In this document: positions 1 through 6,054 of the stretch, one piece after another | How the letters are laid out: each line of letters starts with the position of its first letter | Position numbering within the stretch: the stretch's first letter is position 1 | Source: an uncultured Eubacteriales bacterium | GTDB taxonomy: Bacteria > Bacillota > Clostridia > Oscillospirales > Oscillospiraceae | NCBI GenBank assembly: GCA_900550165.1 | Contig: URQY01000015.1 | Coordinates: 1 to 30,903 of the forward strand | DNA: 30,903 nt | Direction: 5' to 3' | Program-made: the position numbers and the translations under genes | The notes under the pieces: generated by a model | What the model was told of the DNA's origin: nothing | What the model saw: only the letters and a program-made list of their open reading frames with translations | Database searches by the model: none

Positions 1-43
1 AAGGGAGGGGTATCTCTTTTTCAAAAAGAGATACCCCTCCCTT
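1..43. repeat. Perfect 21-bp palindrome with 1-nt centre
   Basis: Bases 1-21 are the exact reverse complement of 23-43, with a single C at 22. The window edge cuts at the first base, so the element may extend further left. It lies just downstream of ruvX (minus strand) and could act as its transcription terminator, although no T-run follows on the plus strand. The 12 bases AGATACCCCTCC at 29-40 recur at 118-129 inside the 3' end of ruvX. A short mobile hairpin element is the alternative. Confidence 0.6.
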
Positions 44-92
44 ATTGCGTCCCCTACACGGTGCAGGGAACAAAGCACAGCGATGTAATAGG

Positions 93-512
93 TTACCCCT
101 GACGTTTTTTGAACGTCAGATACCCCTCCAGCATCAGGCTCGCTGCCACGGCGTCAACGGTTTTCTTGCGCTCCTTGGCACGCTTGCCGTTATTCAGCAA
201 AATATTGTGCGCGTCGACGGTCGTGCGGCGCTCGTCCCAGAGCGTGACGGGGAGCGATGTGGCCGCGCGCAGCATTTCGGCAAAGCCCTCGGCCTTTTCC
301 GCGCGGGGGCCGCGCGTGCCGTCCATGTTGAGCGGGTGGCCGAGCACGAGCTCGCTCACCTCGTGCTCTTTGATGAGCGGCAGCAGCTTTTCGATGACCG
401 CCTCGGGCCGGTAGGCGGTGATGACGGTCGAAAAGCCCGTGAGCGTCAGCGTGCGGTCGGAGATCGCGACGCCGGTGTGCGCGTCGCCGTAGTCGATGGC
501 CATGATCTTCAT
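93..512 (-). CDS. ruvX: RuvX/YqgF-family putative pre-16S rRNA nuclease / Holliday junction resolvase-like protein
   Basis: This RNase H-fold nuclease family (YqgF/RuvX) trims the 5' end of pre-16S rRNA in bacteria and was first proposed as a Holliday junction resolvase. The 139-residue product is the usual family length. Visible motifs are the N-terminal IDYGDAHTGVAISD strand with the catalytic Asp, the central VLGHPLNMDGTRG segment, the LWDERRTTVDAH motif with acidic and Arg residues, and the C-terminal DAVAASLMLEGYL helix. The ATG at 512 was chosen because AGGAGG (520-525 complement) sits 7 bases upstream; the open frame extends further upstream but loses similarity. The last residues (YLTFKKRQG) are encoded by an 8-bp inverted repeat (99-106/112-119). 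It stands alone on the minus strand, divergent from rpmG. Confidence 0.93.
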   Translation of the reverse strand: MKIMAIDYGDAHTGVAISDRTLTLTGFSTVITAYRPEAVIEKLLPLIKEHEVSELVLGHPLNMDGTRGPRAEKAEGFAEMLRAATSLPVTLWDERRTTVDAHNILLNNGKRAKERKKTVDAVAASLMLEGYLTFKKRQG

Positions 513-880
513 AAAATTGCCTCCTGAGTGTTTCTTTTGCCTGCCAGCATACAGGATTTTTGCCAAAAAAGCAAGGGCGAGGCGGGGAGAAGCGGGCTGC
601 GGCTGAAAAATGTGTCCGGAGTACGCTGCTGCGGAAGAAAAAACGCGGGAAAGGGCGGAAATCTGTGCGATTTTCTGCAAAAACGTTCAAAAAGTGCTTG
701 ACGGCTGGACATATCGTGTGGTATCATCTTACTTACCTGTGAAAGAGGGCTTTCCTTTTGCGCGCTTTTGCTTCTCGGCACGCAAGAAAAAGCGCCCCTT
801 AAATTTGAAAGCAGGGAGGCAATCGCCAGCTCCGCGCCCTTGGGGTAAACGGAGCTGAGTAAATAAGGAGGTGCCGTTAG
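513..880. other. ruvX-rpmG divergent intergenic region and rpmG leader
   Basis: This 368-base gap holds the ruvX RBS, a plus-strand promoter at 698-727, and an approximately 145-base untranslated leader for the rpmG operon. The leader contains an inverted repeat AGCTCCG (828-834) / CGGAGCT (850-856) just before the rpmG RBS AAGGAGGTG (865-873). I see no convincing small gene. A weak minus-strand promoter for ruvX may lie near 545-575, but its match to consensus is poor. Confidence 0.5.
698..727 (+). promoter_or_regulatory. Sigma-A type promoter for the rpmG-secE-nusG operon
   Basis: TTGACG (698-703) is followed after 18 bases by TATCAT (722-727). It faces the rpmG-secE-nusG genes, which have no other obvious promoter. 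The 18-base spacer is one longer than optimal. Confidence 0.65.
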
Positions 881-1030
881 ATGCGCATTAAGATCACGCT
901 CAGATGCAACGAGTGCAAGCAGAGAAACTACAACACGATGAAGAACAAGAAGAACACCCCGGACAAGCTTGAGCTGAACAAGTACTGCCCCTTCTGCAAG
1001 AAGCACACCGTCCACACCGAAACCAAGTAA
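881..1030 (+). CDS. rpmG: 50S ribosomal protein L33
   Basis: This 49-residue protein belongs to the L33 family of the large ribosomal subunit. It carries two Cys pairs, CNEC (residues 9-12) and CPFC (36-39), so it is the zinc-ribbon (C+) form. The family signature follows from the MRIKITLRC start and the basic middle. The ATG follows AAGGAGGTG with good spacing. In Bacillota the rpmG-secE-nusG order upstream of rplK-rplA is standard, which supports the call. It is too short to stand out by length, but length and composition match L33 well. Confidence 0.95.
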   Translation: MRIKITLRCNECKQRNYNTMKNKKNTPDKLELNKYCPFCKKHTVHTETK

Positions 1031-1050
1031 TTAGGAAAGGCTGTTGAAAC

Positions 1051-1260
1051 ATGGCAGAAGAAAAGAAGAAGAAGGACCGCGCCAAGTGGTTCCGTGAAAT
1101 GAGAAGCGAACTGAAAAAGGTCGTATGGCCCACCGCATCCACCACCGCGAAGAACACCGGCACCGTGCTGCTGTGCTCTCTTGCTGTCGGCGCCTGCATC
1201 TGGATCTTCGACTATGTGGCCGTTTCCGCAGTGCACCTGCTGATCGGTCTCGCGGGCTGA
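1051..1260 (+). CDS. secE: Preprotein translocase subunit SecE
   Basis: SecE is the small clamp subunit of the SecYEG protein-conducting channel in the cytoplasmic membrane. The 69-residue product is the short single-span form typical of Gram-positives: a Lys-rich N-terminus, an amphipathic helix with the ELKKVVWPT signature (residues 20-28), and one membrane helix at about 38-66. It starts 20 bases after rpmG and ends 13 bases before nusG, so the three are one transcription unit. Confidence 0.96.
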   Translation: MAEEKKKKDRAKWFREMRSELKKVVWPTASTTAKNTGTVLLCSLAVGACIWIFDYVAVSAVHLLIGLAG

Positions 1261-1273
1261 CAGGAGAGCAGTC

Positions 1274-1804
1274 ATGGCTGATAACGCTAAGTGGTATGTT
1301 GCGCATACTTACTCCGGCTATGAAAACGCAGTCAAGACGGCCATCGAGAAGTTCGTCGCCAACCGTCATCTGGAGGACATGATCCTCGACATCCAGATCC
1401 CGCTGGAGACCGTCACGGAAGTGACCGACGCGGGCGATATGAAGGAAGTCGAGCGCAAGGTCTTCCCAGGCTACGTGCTCGTCAAGATGATCATGACGGA
1501 CGACACCTGGCATCTGATCCGCAACATTCGCGGTGTGACCGGCTTTGTCGGCACGGCGAATAATGAACCCATCCCCCTCACGGAGGAGGAAGTCCTGGCC
1601 CTCGGCATGGAGCGCCGCGAGATCGTGGTGCGCTACAATGTCGGCGATCAGGTCAAGATCACCGACGGCCCGCTTTCGTCCTTCCTCGGCACGGTCGAAG
1701 AGATCGACGCAGAGAAGAACAGAGTGTGCGTGGTCGTATCCATGTTCGGACGCGAAACGCCGGTCGAGTTGGAGCTCGATCAGGTCGAGGTCGTAGAACC
1801 GTAA
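1274..1804 (+). CDS. nusG: Transcription termination/antitermination protein NusG
   Basis: NusG binds RNA polymerase as a processivity/pausing factor and links transcription to translation. The 176-residue product has the NGN domain at about 1-110 (WYVAHTYSGYE near the start; the FPGYVLVKM core; the RGVTGFVG segment) and a C-terminal KOW domain from about residue 125 (VGDQVKITDGPLSSFLGTVE). The length is normal for the family. CAGGAGAG lies just upstream of the ATG. The position between secE and rplK is conserved in bacteria. Confidence 0.97.
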   Translation: MADNAKWYVAHTYSGYENAVKTAIEKFVANRHLEDMILDIQIPLETVTEVTDAGDMKEVERKVFPGYVLVKMIMTDDTWHLIRNIRGVTGFVGTANNEPIPLTEEEVLALGMERREIVVRYNVGDQVKITDGPLSSFLGTVEEIDAEKNRVCVVVSMFGRETPVELELDQVEVVEP

Positions 1805-1823
1805 TCACCGCCAAAAGCGATGA

Positions 1824-1916
1824 GCCGCAGATGCGGCAAACGTGGGAGAGACGCTGCACGTCTCGCCAAGGGCGGCCGGAATCGCCGGCCGTTACCACAT
1901 CAATATTAAGGAGGTG
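1824..1916 (+). promoter_or_regulatory. Structured rplK leader with three hairpins
   Basis: Between nusG and rplK are three consecutive inverted repeats: GCCGCA/TGCGGC (1824-1829/1832-1837), GAGACG/CGTCTC (1848-1853/1859-1864, extendable by TGG/CCA at 1843-1845/1866-1868 across an asymmetric internal loop), and CGGCCGG/CCGGCCG (1873-1879/1885-1891). The rplK RBS AAGGAGGTG follows at 1908-1916. In other bacteria L1 represses the L11-L1 mRNA by binding a structure near the rplK start, so an L1-binding role is plausible but inferred. None of the hairpins has a T-tail. Confidence 0.45.
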
Positions 1917-1922
1917 CCTCTC

Positions 1923-2348
1923 ATGGCACAGAAGATCACCGGTTACGTTAAGCTGCAGATCCCTGCAGGCAAAGCAACTCCCGCACCCCCCGTTGGCCCC
2001 GCGCTCGGTCAGCATGGCGTCAACATCGCTGCGTTCACCAAGGAATTCAACGAGCGCACCAAGAATGACATGGGTCTCATCATCCCCGTTGTCATCACGG
2101 TGTATGCCGACCGTTCCTTTACCTTCGTCACCAAGACTCCTCCCGCTGCGGTCCTGATCAAGAAGGAATGCAACATCGAGTCCGGCTCCGGCGTCCCCAA
2201 CAAGACGAAGGTCGCCACCATTTCCAAGGCTTCCGTCCAGAAGATCGCTGAGATGAAGATGCGCGATCTCAACGCGAGCACGCTTGAATCCGCGATGAGC
2301 ATGATCGCCGGTACCGCACGCTCCATGGGCGTTGTCGTCGAAGAATAA
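1923..2348 (+). CDS. rplK: 50S ribosomal protein L11
   Basis: L11 binds the GTPase-associated centre of 23S rRNA and is needed for RelA-type stringent signalling. The 141-residue product is exactly the family length, with the N-terminal TGYVKLQIPAGKATPAPPVGPALGQHG signature region and the C-terminal RNA-binding domain (GSGVPNKTKVATISKASVQKIAEMKMRDLN stretch). The ATG at 1923 is set by a near-perfect RBS (1908-1916) six bases upstream; an in-frame upstream ATG at 1842 would add about 27 residues without similarity and read through the leader hairpins. rplA follows after 14 bases. Confidence 0.97.
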   Translation: MAQKITGYVKLQIPAGKATPAPPVGPALGQHGVNIAAFTKEFNERTKNDMGLIIPVVITVYADRSFTFVTKTPPAAVLIKKECNIESGSGVPNKTKVATISKASVQKIAEMKMRDLNASTLESAMSMIAGTARSMGVVVEE

Positions 2349-2362
2349 GGAGGGTGTGAACA

Positions 2363-3052
2363 ATGTTTAGAGGTAAAAAGTATCAGGATGCTGCAAAGCA
2401 GATCGAAAAGAACACGCAGTATGACGCCGCAGAGGGCTTCGGCCTGATCTGCAAGACCGCTTCCGCGAAGTTCGACGAGACCGTCGAGCTGCACGTCAAG
2501 CTGGGCGTCGACTCCCGCCACGCTGACCAGCAGGTCCGCGGCGCCATCGTCCTCCCCAACGGCACCGGCAAGAACGTTCGCGTTCTCGTCTTCGCCAAGG
2601 GCGACAAGGCTGAGGCTGCCAAGGCTGCCGGCGCTGACTATGTCGGCGAGATGGACCTCGTCGAGAAGATCCAGAAGGAAAACTGGTTCGACTTCGACGT
2701 CGTCGTCGCTTCCCCTGACATGATGGGGGTTGTCGGCCGTCTCGGTAAGGTGCTCGGTCCTAAGGGCCTGATGCCGTCCCCGAAGGCCGGTACCGTCACT
2801 CCCGACGTCGCCAAGGCTGTTCAGGAGTCCAAGGCCGGTAAGGTCGAGTATCGTCTCGACAAGACCAACATCATCCACTGCCCCATCGGTAAGGTTTCCT
2901 TCGGCCCCGAGAAGCTCGCTGAGAACTTCAACGCTCTCATGGGTGCTATCATCAAGGCCAAGCCCGCCGCTTCCAAGGGCCAGTATATCAAGTCCTGCGT
3001 CGCCGCCTCCACCATGGGCCCCGGCGTCAAGATGAACACCGCAAAGATCTAA
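2363..3052 (+). CDS. rplA: 50S ribosomal protein L1
   Basis: L1 forms the mobile stalk that helps release E-site tRNA and is an mRNA-binding autoregulator in many bacteria. The 229-residue product has normal length and the usual features: FDETVELHVKLGVD, the RGAIVLPNGTGK segment, VGRLGKVLGPKGLMPSPKAGTVT (about residues 125-147), and the C-terminal VAASTMGPGVKMN. The RBS AAGGAGGGTG lies immediately upstream. Co-transcribed with rplK. A GC-rich hairpin follows it at 3061-3086. Confidence 0.97.
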   Translation: MFRGKKYQDAAKQIEKNTQYDAAEGFGLICKTASAKFDETVELHVKLGVDSRHADQQVRGAIVLPNGTGKNVRVLVFAKGDKAEAAKAAGADYVGEMDLVEKIQKENWFDFDVVVASPDMMGVVGRLGKVLGPKGLMPSPKAGTVTPDVAKAVQESKAGKVEYRLDKTNIIHCPIGKVSFGPEKLAENFNALMGAIIKAKPAASKGQYIKSCVAASTMGPGVKMNTAKI

Positions 3053-3060
3053 GAAAACTT

Positions 3061-3086
3061 AAAGAGGGGGACGCTGTCCCCCCTTT
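3061..3086 (+). terminator. GC-rich hairpin after rplA
   Basis: GGGGGAC (3066-3072) pairs with GTCCCCC (3076-3082) across a 3-base loop, and AAAG (3061-3064) can pair with CTTT (3083-3086). A stem this strong directly after the rplA stop suggests termination or mRNA 3'-end protection, but the T-run is only three bases. A second perfect 8-bp hairpin, CACCAGTT/AACTGGTG (3098-3105/3110-3117), follows. Confidence 0.5.
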
Positions 3087-3146
3087 AGATTCCCCCTCAC
3101 CAGTTTGCGAACTGGTGTCGCCGCGCGATCGCGGCTGAGCCGCGGT

Positions 3147-3217
3147 ATTTTTCTGACGCGCATGTCGTCAGAAAAATCAAATTGGATTATTTTTGACGCG
3201 CATGTCGTCAGAAAAAT
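3147..3217. repeat. Two tandem copies of a hairpin-forming repeat (40-bp period)
   Basis: The 23-base segment 3155-3177 is repeated exactly at 3195-3217. Copy 1 forms a perfect 12-bp inverted repeat, ATTTTTCTGACG (3147-3158) with CGTCAGAAAAAT (3166-3177), loop of 7. Copy 2 has the same right arm but lacks CT in the left arm (ATTTTTGACG, 3189-3198). A third, unrelated 8-bp inverted repeat ATTTGCGC/GCGCAAAT follows (3219-3226/3235-3242). The block lies between rplA and the rplJ promoter. It has no T-run, so simple termination does not explain it. Confidence 0.85.
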
Positions 3218-3276
3218 GATTTGCGCTGTGCGCGGCGCAAATATGGGGTATTTTGCGGAAAAAACGATATTTGGGG

Positions 3277-3305
3277 TTGACAATGCTGCCAACTCTGGAT
3301 ATACT
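3277..3305 (+). promoter_or_regulatory. Strong promoter for rplJ-rplL
   Basis: TTGACA (3277-3282) is separated by exactly 17 bases from TATACT (3300-3305). The match to the housekeeping consensus is nearly perfect, as expected for ribosomal genes. Transcription would begin about 3312, at the start of the L10 leader. Confidence 0.85.
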
Positions 3306-3310
3306 ATTAG

Positions 3311-3423
3311 AGCGTTCCAAAGACAGCAGGTGAGATCCGTCTCGTAAATCCTGCCGAGGATGGCAAACATTTTATGATTGCTTTACCGTCCTCATGTCCT
3401 TGCATGAGGACGGTTTCCTTTTT
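3311..3423 (+). promoter_or_regulatory. L10 leader RNA (rplJ autoregulatory element)
   Basis: The sequence after the promoter has the conserved L10-leader signature: CCAAAGACAGCAGGTG (from about 3315) and the partner AATCCTGCCGAGG (about 3348-3360), which pair to form the kink-turn-like structure that binds the L10(L12)4 complex. Downstream, ACCGTCCTCATG (3385-3396) and CATGAGGACGGT (3403-3414) form a 12-bp terminator stem followed by a T-rich tail. In Bacillota this leader lets excess L10-L12 attenuate its own operon. The signature and its place directly before rplJ make the identification secure; the attenuation mechanism is known from relatives. Confidence 0.88.
3385..3423 (+). terminator. 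Attenuator terminator within the L10 leader
   Basis: A perfect 12-bp stem (3385-3396/3403-3414, loop 3397-3402) runs into TTTCCTTTTT (3414-3423). It lies about 65 bases before the rplJ start, so it must be read through for rplJ-rplL expression. A further 7-bp hairpin GGCACGC/GCGTGCC (3443-3449/3453-3459) sits between it and the rplJ RBS. Confidence 0.8.
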
Positions 3424-3489
3424 AGAACGCCTCTTTTCCCCAGGCACGCGAGGCGTGCCGCAAAATCCAACGGAGGTGAAATCAAGAAA

Positions 3490-4011
3490 ATGCCTAACGC
3501 AAAAGTTCTGTCTGAAAAGCAGGCGATCGTGGCCTCTCTGACCGAGAAGCTGCAGGGCGCGGCGGCCGGCGTCATCGTTGATTACAAGGGCATCACCGTC
3601 GCGGAGGACACTGAGCTCCGCGCCGAGTGCCGTAAGAACGAGGTCGAGTATGCTGTTGTGAAGAATACCCTGCTCCGCTTTGCTTTCAACAACGTCGGCC
3701 TCAGCGAGCTCGATGATCAGCTGAACGGTACCACGTCTCTTGCCATCGCTGCCGATCCCGTCGCTCCCGCGCGCGTGATCGCCGACTTTGCCAAGAAGCT
3801 CAACGGTAAGTTCGAGATCAAGGGCGGCTTCATGGACGGCAAGGTCGTCGACATGGCCACCGTCAACGCTCTGGCTTCTATCCCCGCGCTGCCCGTCCTG
3901 CAGGCGCAGGTTCTGGGCACCATGCTGGCCCCCATTTCCGGCCTGGCTTGCGTCCTCAAGCAGATCGCCGAGAAGAACGGCGCTCCTGCCGAGGAAGCTT
4001 CCGCAGAATAA
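3490..4011 (+). CDS. rplJ: 50S ribosomal protein L10
   Basis: L10 anchors the L7/L12 dimers to the ribosomal stalk base. The 173-residue product has normal length and the family pattern: LSEKQAIVASLTEKLQGA, VIVDYKGITVAEDTELR, KNEVEYAVVKNTLLRFA (about 45-60), and a C-terminal helix for L12 binding (GLACVLKQIAEKNGAPAEEA). The ATG at 3490 follows GGAGGTGA (3472-3479) by 10 bases, a slightly long spacing; the open frame continues upstream into the attenuator and is not used. It is preceded by its own promoter and leader and followed by rplL after 57 bases. Confidence 0.96.
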   Translation: MPNAKVLSEKQAIVASLTEKLQGAAAGVIVDYKGITVAEDTELRAECRKNEVEYAVVKNTLLRFAFNNVGLSELDDQLNGTTSLAIAADPVAPARVIADFAKKLNGKFEIKGGFMDGKVVDMATVNALASIPALPVLQAQVLGTMLAPISGLACVLKQIAEKNGAPAEEASAE

Positions 4012-4068
4012 TCGTCTGCACCCAACCAAAAAACAAAAACAAATTTCTTAAATTGGAGGATCATTACA

Positions 4069-4440
4069 ATGAGCGAGAAAGTTACCGCTATGATCGAAGA
4101 AATCAAGGGCCTGACCGTCCTGGAGCTCTCTGAGCTCGTCCACGCTCTCGAGGAAGAGTTCGGCGTTTCCGCCGCTGCTATGGCTGCTCCCGCTGCCGGC
4201 GGTGCTGCCCCCGCTGCCGAGGAGAAGACCGAGTTCGACGTCGTCCTCGCCGGTTTCGACGCTGCTGCCAAGATCAAGGTCATCAAGGCTGTCCGCGAGA
4301 TCGCTGGCCTGGGCCTGGCCGAGGCCAAGGCTTTCGTCGAGTCCGCTCCGAAGGCTCTGAAGGAGGGCGTGTCCAAGGAGGATGCCGAGAACTTCAAGAA
4401 GCAGCTCGAAGAGGCTGGCGCGAAGGTCGAGATCAAGTAA
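4069..4440 (+). CDS. rplL: 50S ribosomal protein L7/L12
   Basis: L12 is the multimeric stalk protein that recruits translational GTPases. The 123-residue product shows the N-terminal dimerisation domain (MIEEIKGLTVLELSELVHALEEEFGV), an Ala/Pro/Gly-rich hinge (about 37-52), and the C-terminal factor-binding domain (EFDVVLAGFDAAAKIKVIKAVREIAGLGLAEAKAFVE). Length and order are normal. TTGGAGGATC is the RBS. The operon ends at the terminator 21 bases downstream; rpoB, the usual next gene, is absent here. Confidence 0.97.
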   Translation: MSEKVTAMIEEIKGLTVLELSELVHALEEEFGVSAAAMAAPAAGGAAPAAEEKTEFDVVLAGFDAAAKIKVIKAVREIAGLGLAEAKAFVESAPKALKEGVSKEDAENFKKQLEEAGAKVEIK

Positions 4441-4461
4441 TCTCGCCCCTTTACGAGGTTC

Positions 4462-4495
4462 AAAAAGCCCGTGTCTCACGACACGGGCTTTTTTT
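4462..4495 (+). terminator. Intrinsic terminator of rplJ-rplL
   Basis: AAAAAGCCCGTGTC (4462-4475) pairs with GACACGGGCTTTTT (from 4480) across a 4-base loop and ends in seven T (4489-4495). It is a textbook rho-independent terminator just after rplL. Confidence 0.93.
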
Positions 4496-4537
4496 GCAAA
4501 AAGAACGCAGAGAGAGGCGCATTAGCGCCGATGGCGC

Positions 4538-4573
4538 TTGACATTTTTATACATTGGAATTAAAATGTATAAA
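4538..4573 (+). promoter_or_regulatory. Promoter with embedded 10-bp dyad (putative operator) for the NSS transporter
   Basis: TTGACA (4538-4543) and TAAAAT (4561-4566) are 17 bases apart. A perfect inverted repeat, TTTATACATT (4546-4555) and AATGTATAAA (4564-4573), spacer 8, fills the promoter spacer and covers the -10 box, a position typical for a repressor. Another 6-bp inverted repeat AGCGCC/GGCGCT (4524-4529/4533-4538) abuts the -35. The regulator is not identifiable from the site. Confidence 0.7.
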
Positions 4574-4640
4574 TTACCGGGACAGGAAGCGCAAGGCATT
4601 GTGCATCCTGCGTATCAAATTTGAAGAGAAACAGGCTCAT

Positions 4641-4678
4641 GACCGCGCGGGCCTCGAGCGCTTGCGCGGCCGTTTTTT
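4641..4678 (+). promoter_or_regulatory. Possible attenuator hairpin in the transporter leader
   Basis: CCGCGC (4643-4648) can pair with GCGCGG (4664-4669), followed three bases later by six T (4673-4678). It lies between the promoter at 4538 and the ATG at 4696, so a regulated terminator is possible. The stem is short, with a 15-base loop, and alternative pairings of GGCC exist. I see no riboswitch or T-box signature in the roughly 120-base leader. Confidence 0.3.
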
Positions 4679-4695
4679 CTGAGATGGGAGAAACG

Positions 4696-6018
4696 ATGAA
4701 AAATACCAAAAACTTTGCGAGCCGCTGGGGATTTATTCTGGCATCCGTCGGCTCGGCGGTCGGCATGGCGAACGTCTGGGGCTTTCCCAATAAGCTGGGG
4801 AGCAACGGCGGCGGAGCGTTTCTGCTGATCTACCTGCTGTTTGTCTGCATTTTCAGCTATGTGGGCCTTCCCGCGGAGTTTGCGATGGGCCGCCATGCGG
4901 CGACCGGCACGCTCGGCGCCTACGAAAAGGCTTGGGCGACGCGGGGTAAGACGGCGGGAAAGGTCGGCGGACTTCTCGGCTGGCTGCCGCTCGCGGGCTC
5001 GCTGTGCATTGCGCTCGGCTATGCGGTCATCGTGACGTACATCCTGAAGGCGCTGGGGGATTCCCTCGTCGGCACGTTGATGAGCATTGACACGGGTGCA
5101 TGGTTTGATACCTTCTCATCCTCGTCGTTCGGTGTTGTTCCGTACCACGTCATCGTGGTCGTGGGCACGCTGCTGACGCTGTACCTCGGCGCGCACAGCA
5201 TCGAAAAGACCAACAAGATCATGATGCCGCTGTTTTTTATCATCTTTCTTGTCCTCGCGGTGCGCGTGGCCATGCTGCCGAATGTGGCAGAGGGCTACCG
5301 CTTCATGTTTACGCCGCGCTGGGAGGCACTCAAGGACCCGATGATCTGGATCTGGGCGATGGGACAGGCCTTCTTCTCGCTCTCTGTTACGGGCAGCGGC
5401 ATGATCGTGTACGGCGCGTACCTCTCGAAGGACGAGGACGTCGTCGGCGTCGCGCAGCACACGGCGCTGTTTGACACCATCGCCGCTGTGGTCGCGGCGC
5501 TCGTCATCATCCCTGCGTGCTTTTCCTACGGGCTGGATGTCGGCGCGGGGCCGAGCCTGCTGTTTGTCACGCTGCCGACGATTTTGCAGGATATCCCGAT
5601 GGGGCGGCTGTTTGCCGTTATTCTCTATCTTGCGATGATCTTCGCGGGCGTGAGCTCGCTTCAGAATATGTTTGAGGCGGTGGCGGAATCGCTGCTGCAC
5701 AAGTTCCCCAAGCTCAGCCGCACGGCGGTGCTGGCGATTTTGTGCGTGCTGTGCCTTGGCATCGGCCTTTTCATGGAACCCATCAGCAAGTGGGGGCCGT
5801 GGATGGACCTTGTCTCCATCTATATCATTCCCATCGGCGCAACGCTTGGCGCGATCTCGTGGTTCTACGTGATGAAAAAGGATGAGCTGCTTGCTGCGGT
5901 CAATACCGGCAGCAAGAAAGAGCGCGGCGCGCTGTGGTACAATGTGGGACGCTTTGTTTACGTGCCGCTTGCGGTCATCCTGTGCTGCGTGGCGCTGTTC
6001 ATGCACGTGGCATTCTGA
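4696..6018 (+). CDS. Sodium-dependent transporter, NSS/SNF (LeuT-fold) family
   Basis: The product is a cytoplasmic-membrane sodium-coupled symporter for an amino acid or related amine; the substrate cannot be read from sequence. It has 440 residues and about 11-12 hydrophobic segments, normal for bacterial members of the neurotransmitter:sodium symporter family. The first membrane segment has the family signature ASVGSAVGMANVWGFP (residues 15-30) and NGGGAFLL follows. The usual WRFP Arg, part of the extracellular gate in LeuT, is Gly here, as I recall for a clostridial subgroup. The ATG at 4696 follows GGGAGA; the open frame reaches upstream into the leader hairpin. The gene is followed by a small membrane-anchored protein after 36 bases with no terminator between. 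Confidence 0.9.
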   Translation: MKNTKNFASRWGFILASVGSAVGMANVWGFPNKLGSNGGGAFLLIYLLFVCIFSYVGLPAEFAMGRHAATGTLGAYEKAWATRGKTAGKVGGLLGWLPLAGSLCIALGYAVIVTYILKALGDSLVGTLMSIDTGAWFDTFSSSSFGVVPYHVIVVVGTLLTLYLGAHSIEKTNKIMMPLFFIIFLVLAVRVAMLPNVAEGYRFMFTPRWEALKDPMIWIWAMGQAFFSLSVTGSGMIVYGAYLSKDEDVVGVAQHTALFDTIAAVVAALVIIPACFSYGLDVGAGPSLLFVTLPTILQDIPMGRLFAVILYLAMIFAGVSSLQNMFEAVAESLLHKFPKLSRTAVLAILCVLCLGIGLFMEPISKWGPWMDLVSIYIIPIGATLGAISWFYVMKKDELLAAVNTGSKKERGALWYNVGRFVYVPLAVILCCVALFMHVAF

Positions 6019-6054
6019 GCCTGACAGGACGTCTGCTTAAAATAGGAGAACGGT

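Noticed and set aside
99..119. Hairpin CTGACGTT/AACGTCAG as a terminator of ruvX
   Set aside because: It lies inside the ruvX coding sequence before the stop, so it is unlikely to be the functional terminator; kept only as part of a repeat observation.
4573..4695. T-box or riboswitch in the NSS transporter leader
   Set aside because: The ACCGCG plus T-run looked suggestive, but there is no T-box sequence (GGTGGTACCGCG), no specifier stem, and the leader is too short.
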